The position numbers were made by a program, and so were the translations under genes. The notes beneath the pieces are model-generated. The model saw only the letters and a program-made list of their open reading frames with translations. It made no database searches and was not told where the DNA came from. From NCBI GenBank assembly GCA_017510525.1, contig JAFWNC010000003.1, forward strand, positions 1 to 64,000: DNA of 64,000 bases, given 5' to 3'. Shown here one piece after another: positions 1 through 9,555 of this stretch. Each line of letters opens with the position of its first letter. The first letter of the stretch is position 1. The DNA is from Clostridia bacterium. GTDB lineage: Bacteria > Bacillota > Clostridia > TANB77 > CAG-508.

Positions 1-912
1 AAACACATTAACTTTTTTAGCGGCCTTTTTACGCTTTGGTGCGTCGTCATCATCATCGATTTCATCTTCAAGATCATCTGCATCATACTTCTTGCCGTCA
101 GCCTTGATATAATCGATGAGATTTGTACCTGACTCATAGGTAATTTTCTCGAAGTCATCGAGAATCTGATCACCTTCGTCCTTTTTACCAACCTTAACAG
201 CCCAGATTTCGTCATCGTCAACAACGTAAATCAAATAGTCTTCGATGAAGCCTATTGCATCTACATCATCAGCAATTTCATAATTACCATACTTAAGAGT
301 ATCTGATTTTAACGTATACGTATATGACTTATTACCATCATAATACTTCCACGTTTTACCAGACTTTTCTACGTACACATCATATCTACTATTCCTATTG
401 TAATAATAGTCATCGTAGTTATAATTGTAACCATAGCCATTATAGCCATAGCCATTGTAACCGTAGTCATACGTGTAATTATAATTAGGCTGCTGATTAT
501 AGGTCGGCTGTGTGTACTGATTTGTCTGGTTCGCGGTGACAGTGTTAAGCACTTCACCATTCCACATCTTAGTGGTACCATTTACAATAACATCAGTAAC
601 ATAGTTCTGTGATGCCCATGTGCGGCGATACTTGTTACTTGTGCTTACATACAATATAGACAATTGTCCATTGCTCTGAGCAATAGTAACATAGTCAGGA
701 CCCTTGCAGTCCGACATGCCGAAGCCGTAAGTAGCGTTCCAGATATTGTTTCCGCGTGCATAAACCGTAAGGTTTGCATCTCCAGTTACCTGAAGAACAC
801 GCTGTCCTGCGCTGTTGTTGGAAACCGTCAGCTGGAAATTGCCGGCATACACGTTAACACCAATTAATAAAATTAATAAAAAGCTAAGCATAAAAGTTAT
901 TTTTGTCTTCAT
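1..912 (-). CDS. Secreted Tyr/Asn/Gly-rich protein, truncated by window edge
   Basis: The reading frame is open from ATG at 912 to base 1 (304 codons, no stop), so the C-terminus lies outside the window. The start follows AAGGGG at good spacing. Residues 1-23 form a signal peptide (MKTK, a hydrophobic stretch, then VYA/G). Residues 25-130 are Asn/Thr-rich and beta-like. Residues about 137-172 are low-complexity repeats of Tyr-Asn-Gly (YGYNGYGYNGYGY). The visible end has an Asp run followed by KRKKAAKK. Codon use (CGC, GGC, GAC) is richer in GC than leuS next door, so it belongs to the second gene class. I do not recognise a family; a surface or envelope protein is an inference. Confidence 0.75.
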   Translation of the reverse strand, partial: MKTKITFMLSFLLILLIGVNVYAGNFQLTVSNNSAGQRVLQVTGDANLTVYARGNNIWNATYGFGMSDCKGPDYVTIAQSNGQLSILYVSTSNKYRRTWASQNYVTDVIVNGTTKMWNGEVLNTVTANQTNQYTQPTYNQQPNYNYTYDYGYNGYGYNGYGYNYNYDDYYYNRNSRYDVYVEKSGKTWKYYDGNKSYTYTLKSDTLKYGNYEIADDVDAIGFIEDYLIYVVDDDEIWAVKVGKKDEGDQILDDFEKITYESGTNLIDYIKADGKKYDADDLEDEIDDDDDAPKRKKAAKKVNVF

Positions 913-1007
913 AAGTCATTCCCCTTTCTGTAAAAATATAGAAGACATTAGTTACATAATTTTATTTCTGGTCTTTCCCTGTCAATAAAAAAAATTTGAC
1001 TAACTAC

Positions 1008-1036
1008 ATTATACCACAATTTAACATAATTTGCAA
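1008..1036 (-). promoter_or_regulatory. Sigma-A-type promoter for the 912..1 gene
   Basis: On the minus strand TTGCAA (1031-1036), a 17-nt spacer and TATAAT (1008-1013) are present about 95 bases before the ATG. Confidence 0.6.
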
Positions 1037-1052
1037 TATTCTTGAAATAGAA

Positions 1053-1080
1053 GGGCGGGGTTCCATCCCCGCCCTTTTTG
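1053..1080. terminator. Bidirectional GC-rich terminator after leuS
   Basis: GGGCGGGG-TTCCAT-CCCCGCCC forms an 8-bp stem with a T-run on the plus strand and A/T-rich flank on the other. It separates leuS from the Tyr-rich gene. Confidence 0.75.
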
Positions 1081-1093
1081 TTTTTTAATAATA

Positions 1094-3502
1094 TTATTTC
1101 ACAACAATATTATAAATCTTTCCACCAACATAAATCTCTTTAACAACAGTCTTTCCATCAAGTAACTTAGAAATACTTTCATTACCATCAACAATCGCCT
1201 TAACCTCATCTTGAGAAGCCCCCTTAGGTGCAGTAACAACAGCCTTAACCTTACCATTAATTTGAACCGGAATCTCAATCTCATCCTCAATTAATTTAGC
1301 TTCATCATATTCAGGCCATTTCTCATAAGCAATACTTCCATTGTATCCTAGGCAAGTATTCCACAATTCTTCAGTAATATGTGGACAAACAGGATTCAAT
1401 AGTTTTACAAATCCCTCTGCATATTCTCTAGGAAATACTTCTTCTTTATAAACTGCATTTATAAAAATCATCATTTGAGCAATAGCAGTATTAAAATCCA
1501 TATTTTCAAAATCATTTGAAACCTTCTTTACAGTTTGATGATATACTTTCTCAAGATTTTTATTTTCTTGATCTGAAATTTTTCCAGACTCAACATATAA
1601 TCTCCAAACTCTATCCAAGAATTTCTTAGAACCATCAATACCGTTTTCATCCCATGGTTTAGCACTATCAATAGGTCCCATAAACATTTCATACATTCTT
1701 AAAGAATCAGAACCAAACTCTCTAACCATATCATCAGGATTAATAACATTTCCCTTAGACTTACTCATTTTTTCACCATTAGGTCCAAGAATCATACCTT
1801 GATGACGTAACTTCTTGAATGGCTCTTTTGTTGGAACATAACCTTTATTATATAAATATTGATTCCAGAATCTTGAATATAATAGATGTCCAACAGCATG
1901 TTCAGGACCACCCATATAAAGATCAACAGGCATCCAATATTCTAATAGTTTTTTATTAGCAAATTCATCATCATTTTTAGGATCTATATATCTCAAGAAA
2001 TACCAGCTAGAACCTGCGCTACCAGGCATTGTACTAGTTTCTCTTTTAGCAGGTTTTCCATCAAAAGTTGTATTAACCCAATCAGTCGCTTTATCAAGCG
2101 GTGAAGCGCCTGTTTTAGAAGGACTATAATCCTCCATTACAGGAAGAACTAATGGTAATTCATCATCACTTAAACTCTTAGCCTCTCCATCAACATAAAC
2201 AATTGGAATAGGCTCACCCCAATATCTTTGTCTTGCAAAAATCCACTCACGTAATTTATAATTAACCTTTTTCTTTCCTATTTTCTTTTCTTCAAGCCAT
2301 TCAATCATTTTATCAATAGCTTCTTCTTTTCCTAAACCATCTAAAAATCCTGAATTAATGTGTTTTCCATCTCCAACAAAAGCTTCCTTAGAAACGTCTC
2401 CACCTTCAAGAACAGGAATAATATCAATTCCAAATTTAGAAGCAAATTCATAATCTCTTTGATCATGTGCAGGAACAGCCATAATAGCTCCTGTTCCATA
2501 ACTTGCTAAAACATAATCTGAAATCCAAATTGGAATTTCTTTTCCATTTACAGGATTTACAGCATAAGCACCTGTAAACACACCAGTTTTATCTTTATTA
2601 AGCTCAGTTCTCTCTAAATCTGATTTAGAAGCAGCAGCTTTAACATATTCATCAACTTTAACCTTTTGCTCTTCAGTTACAATCTTTTCAAGCAATTCAT
2701 TTTCAGGAGCTAAAACACAATAAGTTGCACCAAATAAAGTATCAGCTCTAGTTGTAAATACAGTAAAATCTAAATTCTCTTTTCCTGCAACTTTAAATAC
2801 AACCTCAGCACCAACTGATCTACCAATCCAATTTCTTTGAATCTCTTTAGTAGACTCAGGCCAATCTAATTCATCAAGCCCATCTAATAAATCATCAGCA
2901 TATTTAGGAATATCTAAAACCCATTGTTTCATATTTTTACGAACAACAGGAAATCCACCTCTCTCACTCTTACCATTTATAACTTCATCATTAGCCAAAA
3001 CAGTACCAAGCTCTTCACACCAGTTAACAGGCATATCAATAATCTTAGCTAATCCATCATCATATAATTTCTTAAAAATCCATTGAGTCCATTTATAATA
3101 ATTTGGATCACAAGTTGAAACCTCTTTACTCCAGTCAAAAGAAAGTCCAAGCATTTTTAATTGTCTTTTAAATGTCTCAATATTTGCATGAGTAAACTTA
3201 TCAGGATGATTACCAGTTTTAATTGCATATTGTTCAGCTGGTAATCCAAATGCATCCCATCCCATCGGATGAAGAACATTGTAACCTTTCATTCTCTTCA
3301 TTCTAGAAATAATATCTGTAGCAGTATATCCTTCAGGATGACCAACATGAAGTCCTTGACCAGATGGATAAGGGAACATATCTAAAGCATAAAATTTAGG
3401 TTTACTAAAATCCCAAACATCAGTCTTAAAAGTCTCATTTTCATCCCAATATTTTTGCCACTTTTTTTCAATCTCACTAAAATTATAACCCATAAACTTC
3501 AA
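1094..3502 (-). CDS. leuS: Leucyl-tRNA synthetase
   Basis: Cytoplasmic class I synthetase charging tRNA-Leu. At 802 residues it has the usual bacterial length. The HIGH box is HVGH at residues 52-55 inside [13 protein letters not shown], and KMSKS is near residue 577 (EKMSKSKGN). Between them lies the CP1 editing domain, with [12 protein letters not shown] near 252 and [10 protein letters not shown] near 342. The first ATG is preferred because GGAG lies 6 bases upstream; a second ATG three codons on is less well placed. The gene is monocistronic. I saw no T-box leader upstream, only a dispersed repeat. Confidence 0.97.
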   Translation of the reverse strand: MKFMGYNFSEIEKKWQKYWDENETFKTDVWDFSKPKFYALDMFPYPSGQGLHVGHPEGYTATDIISRMKRMKGYNVLHPMGWDAFGLPAEQYAIKTGNHPDKFTHANIETFKRQLKMLGLSFDWSKEVSTCDPNYYKWTQWIFKKLYDDGLAKIIDMPVNWCEELGTVLANDEVINGKSERGGFPVVRKNMKQWVLDIPKYADDLLDGLDELDWPESTKEIQRNWIGRSVGAEVVFKVAGKENLDFTVFTTRADTLFGATYCVLAPENELLEKIVTEEQKVKVDEYVKAAASKSDLERTELNKDKTGVFTGAYAVNPVNGKEIPIWISDYVLASYGTGAIMAVPAHDQRDYEFASKFGIDIIPVLEGGDVSKEAFVGDGKHINSGFLDGLGKEEAIDKMIEWLEEKKIGKKKVNYKLREWIFARQRYWGEPIPIVYVDGEAKSLSDDELPLVLPVMEDYSPSKTGASPLDKATDWVNTTFDGKPAKRETSTMPGSAGSSWYFLRYIDPKNDDEFANKKLLEYWMPVDLYMGGPEHAVGHLLYSRFWNQYLYNKGYVPTKEPFKKLRHQGMILGPNGEKMSKSKGNVINPDDMVREFGSDSLRMYEMFMGPIDSAKPWDENGIDGSKKFLDRVWRLYVESGKISDQENKNLEKVYHQTVKKVSNDFENMDFNTAIAQMMIFINAVYKEEVFPREYAEGFVKLLNPVCPHITEELWNTCLGYNGSIAYEKWPEYDEAKLIEDEIEIPVQINGKVKAVVTAPKGASQDEVKAIVDGNESISKLLDGKTVVKEIYVGGKIYNIVVK

Positions 3503-3591
3503 CTCCGTTCTACATAAAATTATTCTGATTATATAGCATTTTCCTTATTTTTTCAACCCCATAAAATAAACAAATTATATTTTCCGTAATG

Positions 3592-3643
3592 TAGGGGCGA
3601 CCATTTGTCGTCTGTAGGGGCACATTGCAATGTGCCCCTACTC
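3592..3643. repeat. Dispersed GTAGGGGC palindrome (family R1)
   Basis: Two adjacent GTAGGGGC units; the second forms a hairpin, GTAGGGGCACATT-GCA-ATGTGCCCCTAC. Related units recur at 18481, 25863, 27425, 37836, 45723, 48131 and 63021. Confidence 0.7.
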
Positions 3644-3664
3644 CAAACAACTTTTTTTCCACAT

Positions 3665-3690
3665 AAAAAAGAGCACTCTGTGCTCTTTTT
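3665..3690 (-). terminator. Terminator of the 3689..5149 gene
   Basis: AAAAAGAGCAC-TCT-GTGCTCTTTTT overlaps the stop codon of the upstream gene and has a T-run on both strands. Confidence 0.7.
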
Positions 3691-5149
3691 ATCTATAATA
3701 AATATCAATCGAACTAATATCTTCCCAACAAGTAAATTCTTCTGGTGTACTTGTATGATCTAATCCCATTTTTAAATAATACTTTCCATCAACATCTGAA
3801 ACATCAATAACTAATTGCCATCCACTTACTGAATAAGCAGTATGTTCACATTTATATTGACCTGTTACGCCTTTATTAGTAGAACTTTTACTTTCAATTC
3901 CTAAACTCATAACACTGTTAACACCCCAATCGCAACCATTTGAGCAATGGACAATAATATAATCTATTCTTGACAAATCGATTGGATCTTTTGTTTCTAT
4001 ATGAGCATATGTGTTAGTACGCGAACAAGCCATTGAGAAAACTCCATTAGATGTTGGAGAAATAGTTAGTGGGCCACTATTATGGTTGTAATTTCTGTAA
4101 GGTTCAAACAAATCACATATCTCTTGTGTTGAGAAATCAATTGTCTTAATTTTATACTCTTTTGCTTTTACGTCTTTGTTATAGTTTATTGTTATTCCTG
4201 AAAATTCTGCATATGTATTATAAGGATTCGATACAGCCTTTTTACCTTCAGCCTTTATATAATACTTTCCTGTTAATGAAGAAGTATCAACAGTAATTTT
4301 TTCCTTATTAGCAGCATTATACCCGCCGCCCCTAGTTGTAGCAGAAGTTGATACTACAAAATTTTCATCTGTTAATTGATTATTATCTGATACACCTAAT
4401 ATAAAATCAGAATCAATCCAATTTGAATAACATACTACTTCAGTTTCAATACTATCTACATAAGTTAAATCAATTGGAATCTGAGATACTAATAAAGTAT
4501 ATCCTGCTCCACCAGAGAAATACATATAAGCACTATCTCTCTCAGAAATATAGCTTACTCCACCATTATCACCAGATTGAGATGTTGCAGACATATGTTG
4601 CCAATTGTTTATAATATACTCTGATTCTATAGTTTGAGGATACATAGTTGAAGTCGTATTACTAATTCCTTCTCCAAATTTATCAGTCATATATTCTTCA
4701 AATTCTTCCGCTTCTTCTTCATCATTATTTCCGCCAGAACTTTCTTTAGTTACAATCACCATTCCATCTTCAGTAATTGTATAAACCCTACCTGTTGCAC
4801 CAGTTACTTGCCATGGTAATGTTGATGAACCATCTCCCGAACTCTTTTTTATTCTTCCAACTAATGTTCCTTTGTCATATAATCTATTAAGCTCAGTACC
4901 TTCTAAATACTCCTCATCAATAGCATTTTCGGTATTCATTTTAGAAGCAGTAACAGCTAGCTGAATTTCTTCCATTTCCTCAGCTTTTTTAGATTCCTCT
5001 TTAGCTTCATTTGACCTTGTTAAAATTCCGTTATCGCCAACAACCATAGCGATAGTTACACCTGCTAAAATTAGTAAAACAATTATTGTTATAACTAATG
5101 CTACAAGCGTTATTCCAGAAGTTTCATTTTTAATTTTTCCTAAGTTCAT
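3689..5149 (-). CDS. Pilin-like secreted protein, paralogue of 6717..8147
   Basis: 486 residues. The N-terminus has a short charged leader, then SGITLVALVITIIVLL and a hydrophobic helix running to about residue 36. This resembles a type IV prepilin signal, with GITLVAL instead of GFTLIEL. Residues 45-70 are charged (EAKEESKKAEEMEEIQLAV) and probably continue the helix. From about 170 on, two beta-rich modules follow, each with an 'IDYI..D' or 'YVDSIE' turn and a 'YYxKxG' end, possibly carbohydrate-binding-like. The neighbour at 6717 shares the whole plan. The role is inferred as an extracellular or pseudopilus-linked binding protein. It has its own terminator. Confidence 0.7.
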   Translation of the reverse strand: MNLGKIKNETSGITLVALVITIIVLLILAGVTIAMVVGDNGILTRSNEAKEESKKAEEMEEIQLAVTASKMNTENAIDEEYLEGTELNRLYDKGTLVGRIKKSSGDGSSTLPWQVTGATGRVYTITEDGMVIVTKESSGGNNDEEEAEEFEEYMTDKFGEGISNTTSTMYPQTIESEYIINNWQHMSATSQSGDNGGVSYISERDSAYMYFSGGAGYTLLVSQIPIDLTYVDSIETEVVCYSNWIDSDFILGVSDNNQLTDENFVVSTSATTRGGGYNAANKEKITVDTSSLTGKYYIKAEGKKAVSNPYNTYAEFSGITINYNKDVKAKEYKIKTIDFSTQEICDLFEPYRNYNHNSGPLTISPTSNGVFSMACSRTNTYAHIETKDPIDLSRIDYIIVHCSNGCDWGVNSVMSLGIESKSSTNKGVTGQYKCEHTAYSVSGWQLVIDVSDVDGKYYLKMGLDHTSTPEEFTCWEDISSIDIYYR

Positions 5150-5240
5150 TTACAATTCTCCTTTGTATTTAATAATGTTTATTTTATCAAATAAGAATAT
5201 TTTGTCAATATTGTAATTATATTTTTATTTCAAAAATAAA

Positions 5241-5280
5241 AGTGGCTTCGCCACTTATGGAAAACTTTAGTTCTCCATAA
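5241..5280. repeat. Palindromic repeats between pilin-like gene and rplT
   Basis: AAGTGGCTTCGCCACTT hairpin followed by TATGGAAAACTTTAGTTCTCCATA, a variant of the R2 family (TATGGAGCAC...GTGCTCC). Not coding. Confidence 0.5.
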
Positions 5281-5299
5281 AAAAACTTTCCTATTCAAT

Positions 5300-5325
5300 A
5301 AAAAAAGAGCACTCTGTGCTCAATT
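5300..5325 (-). terminator. Terminator of infC-rpmI-rplT
   Basis: GAGCAC-TCT-GTGCTC with flanking A and T runs, just past the rplT stop codon. Confidence 0.65.
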
Positions 5326-5333
5326 TTTATAAC

Positions 5334-5684
5334 CTATGCTTTTTTAGCAATTTCAGCAATCTCAGTAAAAGCTTTTGGATCAGAAACTGCAATCTCAGCT
5401 AACATTTTTCTATTAATAGAAACATTTGCCTTTTTAAGTCCAGAAATTAACTTACTATAAGTTAATCCATTCATTCTAGCTGCAGCATTAATTCTAACTA
5501 TCCATAATTTTCTAAAATCACTTTTCTTATCTTTTCTTCCAACATAAGCATACATTCCAGATTTTAATACAGCTTGGTTAGCATTTCTAAATCTATAATG
5601 TTTAGCACCATAATAACCCTTTGCTTGTTTAATAACCTTTTTATGTCTTGCTCTAGTTGTTCTAGCTGTTTTTACTCTTGCCAT
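5334..5684 (-). CDS. rplT: 50S ribosomal protein L20
   Basis: 116 residues, typical L20 length. It starts [26 protein letters not shown] and carries the family's [15 protein letters not shown] segment near residue 75. L20 is an early-assembly 23S rRNA binder and, in Firmicutes, represses its own operon through a leader. It is the last gene of infC-rpmI-rplT, 22 bases after rpmI. Confidence 0.97.
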   Translation of the reverse strand: MARVKTARTTRARHKKVIKQAKGYYGAKHYRFRNANQAVLKSGMYAYVGRKDKKSDFRKLWIVRINAAARMNGLTYSKLISGLKKANVSINRKMLAEIAVSDPKAFTEIAEIAKKA

Positions 5685-5706
5685 TTATTAATCACTCCTT
5701 CTTTCT

Positions 5707-5907
5707 CTATTTATATGGTAATAATTTCTTTACATGTGACTCACATGTTTTATCTAATATTCCGTCTTGTACTCTAGCTGAATGTTTTTGTCTCTTTGTT
5801 TTGTTAGCTAATAAATGTCTTCTGTTAGCTTTTGTTCTTTTTACTTTTCCAGTAGCAGTAAATCCATATCTTTTACTAGCTGCTTTGTTTGTTTTTAATT
5901 TTGGCAT
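5707..5907 (-). CDS. rpmI: 50S ribosomal protein L35
   Basis: 66 residues, very basic, with [24 protein letters not shown] at the start and [12 protein letters not shown] in the middle, both typical of L35. It lies between infC and rplT in the conserved order. Confidence 0.96.
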   Translation of the reverse strand: MPKLKTNKAASKRYGFTATGKVKRTKANRRHLLANKTKRQKHSARVQDGILDKTCESHVKKLLPYK

Positions 5908-5922
5908 AATACATTCTCCTTT

Positions 5923-6429
5923 CTATTTCTTCGCTAGGATTAAAAACATTGTTTTACCTTCTAAATGAGGTTTCTTTTCAATTACAGAAATATCCTCAAG
6001 CTCTTCAGCAAAACGATTTAAAATCACTTCACCACTCTTAGTATTATTAAGCTCTCTACCACGGAATCTAACTGTAAATTTTACTTTATTTCCAGACTCT
6101 AAAAAACTTCTAGCATTTTTGCACTTAAATCCAAAGTCATGTTCCCCAATATTAGGAGTAACTCTAATTTCCTTAAGTTCAACAGCCTTTTGATTCTTTC
6201 TAGACTCTTTTTCTCTTTTTGCTTGTTCAAATTTGTATTTTCCATAATTCATGATTTTACAAACCGGAACTTCAGCATTTGGAGCAACTAAAACTAAATC
6301 AAGACCTTTATCTCCAGCTAATTCAATAGCTGAACTAGTATCCATTTCACCTAACTTCTCGCCATTTTCACTAATAACTTGAACTCTGGCCTGTCTTATT
6401 TGCTCATTAATAGGTAACTCTTGTTTTAT
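5923..6429 (-). CDS. infC: Translation initiation factor IF-3, probable AUA start
   Basis: IF-3 keeps 30S subunits free and checks start-codon pairing. Visible hallmarks are PINEQIR near the N-terminus, IMNYGKYKFEQ and the basic RGREL segment, ending near residue 168. No ATG fits. A GTG at 6438 lies inside the Shine-Dalgarno GAGGTG; after six T comes ATA at 6427-6429, at ideal spacing, giving (M)KQELPINEQIR. Rare AUU, AUC or AUA starts are known for infC and let IF-3 limit its own synthesis. First gene of the infC-rpmI-rplT operon. Confidence 0.93.
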   Translation of the reverse strand: MKQELPINEQIRQARVQVISENGEKLGEMDTSSAIELAGDKGLDLVLVAPNAEVPVCKIMNYGKYKFEQAKREKESRKNQKAVELKEIRVTPNIGEHDFGFKCKNARSFLESGNKVKFTVRFRGRELNNTKSGEVILNRFAEELEDISVIEKKPHLEGKTMFLILAKK

Positions 6430-6610
6430 AAAAAACACCTCATTTCATATAAAATACCATTTTTTTATAAAAAAAATGACTTGTCTCTAAAGAAACAAAT
6501 CAATCCACAAAAATAAAACATAAATATAATTTATATTAAATCAATAACCTTTTCCTAGTTTGGTAAGGTGAGAAGTGGATGACTTCTTCTTTAAAACATA
6601 ATTATTTTAC
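6430..6610 (-). promoter_or_regulatory. Probable L20-type leader of infC operon
   Basis: The long untranslated leader of infC contains, on the minus strand, AGTCATCCACTTCTCACC followed by TTACCAAACTAGGAAAAGG. This resembles the start of Firmicute infC leaders autoregulated by L20. I judged this by eye; the full fold was not computed. Confidence 0.5.
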
Positions 6611-6668
6611 AACGTTTTCTTTGATTTGTCAACCCTTTTTCCACTTTTTTTAATAATATGTGGAAAAA

Positions 6669-6700
6669 ATTAGGGATGACAATGGTCATCCCTAATTACA
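6669..6700 (-). terminator. Terminator of the 6717..8147 gene
   Basis: ATTAGGGATGAC-AATG-GTCATCCCTAAT, a 12-bp perfect stem located just after the stop codon. Confidence 0.7.
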
Positions 6701-6716
6701 CACTTAATTCTTATTT

Positions 6717-8147
6717 TTAATGATAACATATTTGAATACTATTAATAGAAGTATTTGTCGTATATGCTGCAGGTGATGAACTATGTTGAGTTGTAAACTT
6801 AAAATAATACTCTCCAGTTACATTGGTTAAATCTAAGAATGATTTCCAATATGAGAAATTTGATCCAGACTTTGTTGTTGTATAAGTTGTATCAAAAGAT
6901 GTTGTATTTTGTTTTTCACTTTCTAATCCAATAATATTAGTTGGATAAGCTCCCCCACCATCATTAGAACCATGCATATCTACCATAATATAATCAATTC
7001 TAGAAAAATCCAGTTTTTCTTTTAATCTTACAACTGCATAAGTATTTGCATAAGAACAACTAATAAAGAATTCACCATTATTTGTCTTACTAATATTTAA
7101 CTCTTTATTTGAATTTCCACTATGATATCCTTCAAATAATTTACAATTCTCATCTGTAGAAAAATCAATTGTTCTTACTTTATAAACTGTACCAGAATTT
7201 AAATCTCCGTATAATCTTACAGAATTAAAAGCAGAATATGCATTATAAGCTTGAGCATCATTATGTTTGCACATTATTTTAATAAAATATGTACCTGTTA
7301 AATCAGATGTATCTAAAGTTAGTGTTTCTTTATTATTTACATTATATGATGTAGCTGTTGAAAACTCTGTATGAGCTGATTTATAAAAGTTCTCGTCTAA
7401 TTCTCTACTACTTTGAACTCCTAGATAAAATGCTGAAGCACAATAATTATTAGTCCAGTTAACAACATCAATTTCCATACGGTCTATATTAGTAAAATCA
7501 ATTGGAGTATTTGAATATAATGCATAATAATTATTAGCACGAGCAACGCATAATTCTCCGCCCTTTTCCTCACTATAGCCAAAACTTGATTCATTTGTAG
7601 AATATTGTTTAATCCAATTTTGATATATATATTCAGCACTAATTTCTGATGGTGTAATATCAACTTCAGTATAATCATCACTTCCAAAATATTCATTCAT
7701 TTGTTCTTCAAAGTCGTTTGCTGCAGCAATTTCTTCTTCAGCAGGAGTACTCGAACTTTCTTTAAATACTGAAACTATTCCATCACCCTCAATTTTATAA
7801 ACTCTACCTGTAGTGCCAGTTACTTCCCATGGTAATGTTGAATCCCCAGAACCCTTCTTATCAATTCTTTTTATTTTGTTATCATTTTTTAATTTGGTCA
7901 GTTCACTCTCTAAATAAATTTCATCAATTTCATTTTCAGTATTCATTTTAGAAGCAGCAACTGCTAACTGAATCTCTTCCATTTCTTCAGCTTTTTTAGA
8001 TTCCTCTTTGGCTTCATTTGATCTTTTAATAATTCCATTATCGCCAACAACCATAGCAATAGTTACTCCAGCTAAAATAAGTAAAACAATAATTGTAATA
8101 ACTAATGCTACTAAAGTAATTCCATTTTCACTTTTTTTATTACTCAT
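6717..8147 (-). CDS. Pilin-like secreted protein, paralogue of 3689..5149
   Basis: 476 residues. It has the same N-terminal plan as the 3689 gene: NGITLVALVITIIVLLILAG, then VVGDNGIIKRSNEAKEESKKAEEMEE almost identical to its paralogue, and an STLPWEVTGTTGRVY segment. Two beta-rich modules follow, with 'YSAFNSVRLYGDL' and 'SINSIQICYH' ends. The N-terminal 130 residues are much better conserved between the two copies than the rest, suggesting a shared export and assembly segment with diversified outer domains. The copies flank the infC operon. No assembly ATPase or prepilin peptidase is in the window. Confidence 0.7.
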   Translation of the reverse strand: MSNKKSENGITLVALVITIIVLLILAGVTIAMVVGDNGIIKRSNEAKEESKKAEEMEEIQLAVAASKMNTENEIDEIYLESELTKLKNDNKIKRIDKKGSGDSTLPWEVTGTTGRVYKIEGDGIVSVFKESSSTPAEEEIAAANDFEEQMNEYFGSDDYTEVDITPSEISAEYIYQNWIKQYSTNESSFGYSEEKGGELCVARANNYYALYSNTPIDFTNIDRMEIDVVNWTNNYCASAFYLGVQSSRELDENFYKSAHTEFSTATSYNVNNKETLTLDTSDLTGTYFIKIMCKHNDAQAYNAYSAFNSVRLYGDLNSGTVYKVRTIDFSTDENCKLFEGYHSGNSNKELNISKTNNGEFFISCSYANTYAVVRLKEKLDFSRIDYIMVDMHGSNDGGGAYPTNIIGLESEKQNTTSFDTTYTTTKSGSNFSYWKSFLDLTNVTGEYYFKFTTQHSSSPAAYTTNTSINSIQICYH

Positions 8148-8244
8148 TTTTTTCTCCTTTGTATATTAGTCTAATATGAATTATATATATTAAAAACTTT
8201 TATGTCAAGAATAGGTCTAAAAATTTTTTTTATTATGGAAAATC

Positions 8245-8285
8245 AAAAGAAAATGTGAGGGTTACCCCTCACATTTTCTTTTGGA
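8245..8285. terminator. Terminator at 3' end of 8269..8772
   Basis: AAGAAAATGTGAGGG-TTA-CCCCTCACATTTTCTT, about 15 bp of stem, overlaps the last codons and stop of the gene. Confidence 0.7.
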
Positions 8286-8772
8286 AAAAGCCATTGTTAA
8301 CCTCGACAAAACCCTGACTCTCATAGAATTCTTTTGAACAATATGAAACGAGTTCAACTCTCTCGATTTTTGACACCTTCGCCATTTTAAATAAATGGTG
8401 GAGCATCGAAAGTCGGTTGGCTTTTGTCATGGGATTGCAACCCCACTCAACAATACGCCAAACATTAGGTTCAAACATTGAGATAATGAAATATCCGCAG
8501 ATGTCATATCCTCTTTCTAACACAAATACATGATTTTTTTCAAGATCTTTTTCAAAATCTTTAAACTCATATTCTTTGTATAGGTTGAGAAACTGCTCTG
8601 ACAGAATCTCCATCTCAATCAAATGGCGTTTTTCCTCATCTGTTAGCGGAACTACCCCCTTAACATCAGGTTGCAGTTCAACCGGACTGTAAAGACAATG
8701 CAACCGCATATCCTTATACATTCCTAAAAAAGCTCTTAGGTCTTTGAGGGTTGCCTCTCTTAATATTGACAT
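8269..8772 (-). CDS. Putative GNAT-like acetyltransferase (second codon class)
   Basis: 167 residues from the second ATG, which sits 7 bases after GGAGG. It has a helical first half. The second half holds a GNAT-like pattern: YDICGYFIISM strand, then a 'VSYCSKEFYESQGF' end resembling the N-acetyltransferase 'FYexxGF' motif. The pyrophosphate-loop motif is not clear, so substrate is unknown and the family call is tentative. It is monocistronic with its own promoter and terminator. Codons such as CTC, CTG, CGC and an in-frame Arg CGG at 8704-8706 set it apart from rplS and the pilin-like gene. Confidence 0.6.
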   Translation of the reverse strand: MSILREATLKDLRAFLGMYKDMRLHCLYSPVELQPDVKGVVPLTDEEKRHLIEMEILSEQFLNLYKEYEFKDFEKDLEKNHVFVLERGYDICGYFIISMFEPNVWRIVEWGCNPMTKANRLSMLHHLFKMAKVSKIERVELVSYCSKEFYESQGFVEVNNGFFQKKM

Positions 8773-8807
8773 AACCATTCCTCCTTTTATAAATTTGTCA
8801 TATAATA

Positions 8808-8836
8808 ATTATATCACAAGTAAACATAAAAATCAA
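8808..8836 (-). promoter_or_regulatory. Sigma-A promoter of 8269..8772
   Basis: Minus strand TTGATT (8831-8836), 17-nt spacer, TATAAT (8808-8813). Confidence 0.6.
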
Positions 8837-8895
8837 AAAAGAGCCATAAATGAAATATACCTTAATTGGTTCACTTCATTTAATAGCCCTTTATA

Positions 8896-8922
8896 TATGG
8901 AGCACACTGTGCTCAGCTACGA
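8896..8922. repeat. Dispersed R2 palindrome
   Basis: ATATGGAGCACAC-TGTGCTCAGCTACG, same family as copies at 24549, 44009, 44057 and 62229. It lies just 3' of rplS and may act as terminator hairpin. Confidence 0.55.
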
Positions 8923-8925
8923 ATT

Positions 8926-9555
8926 TTATTCTTCGTCTTTCTTTTCTTCTTCAGCTTTAGCTTCTTCTTTAACTTCTTCAGTTGCTTTTTCTTCTATAAC
9001 TTCAGCAACTTCTTCTTTTACTTCTTCAACTTTTTCAGAAGCAACTTCCTCTTTAACTTCTTCAGCAGCAACAGGAGCTTCTTCAGCAATCTTAACTTCT
9101 TCAGTTGCTGGAACTTCCTCTGGAGCTACAACCTCTTCTACTTCTTCAACAACATCAGCTTCACCTGGAACAACCTCTTCTTTTACAACGATTTCTCCAG
9201 TTTCAATTCTAGCACCAATTTTCTCCTTAGTCTTAGCAGCTTTACCAACTCTATCTCTTAAATAGTATAATTTAGCTCTTCTAGCTTTACCAACTCTAGT
9301 AACCTCTACCTTTTCAACATTTGGAGAATGAATTAAGAAAGTTTTTTCAACACCAACACCATAAGAAATTCTTCTTACTGTGAAAGTTTCATTAACTCCT
9401 CCACCTTGTTTTTTAATTATAATTCCTTCAAAAACTTGGATTCTTTCTCTATTTCCTTCTTTTACTTTTGCGTGAACTCTAACAGTATCACCAATACGTA
9501 AATCAGGAATCTTATTCTTTAGTTGCTCATGTTCTATTGATTTAATAATATCCAT
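8926..9555 (-). CDS. rplS: 50S ribosomal protein L19 with long acidic C-terminal extension
   Basis: The first ~115 residues are a normal L19 ([26 protein letters not shown] near residue 20, [13 protein letters not shown], then [13 protein letters not shown]). L19 is normally about 115 residues; here 209. The extra 90 or so residues are almost only Glu, Val, Ala and Lys (repeats of KEEV, EEVKEE), which should be disordered and strongly acidic. Last gene of the ylxM-ffh-rpsP-khpA-rimM-trmD-rplS operon, immediately next to trmD. The tail is in frame with normal native codon use, so it is not a frameshift product. Confidence 0.93.
   Translation of the reverse strand: MDIIKSIEHEQLKNKIPDLRIGDTVRVHAKVKEGNRERIQVFEGIIIKKQGGGVNETFTVRRISYGVGVEKTFLIHSPNVEKVEVTRVGKARRAKLYYLRDRVGKAAKTKEKIGARIETGEIVVKEEVVPGEADVVEEVEEVVAPEEVPATEEVKIAEEAPVAAEEVKEEVASEKVEEVKEEVAEVIEEKATEEVKEEAKAEEEKKDEE

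Noticed and set aside
664-867. 67-residue plus-strand ORF
   Set aside because: Antisense shadow of the Tyr-rich secreted protein.
3503-3688. T-box riboswitch upstream of leuS
   Set aside because: No AGGGUGGNACCGCG-like box; the space holds an R1 repeat and a terminator.
5678-5968. 96-residue plus-strand ORF
   Set aside because: Antisense of rpmI and its flanks.
8744-9265. 173-residue Ser/Thr-rich plus-strand ORF
   Set aside because: Antisense shadow of the acidic L19 tail; the Ser/Thr repeats mirror GAA and GAG codons.
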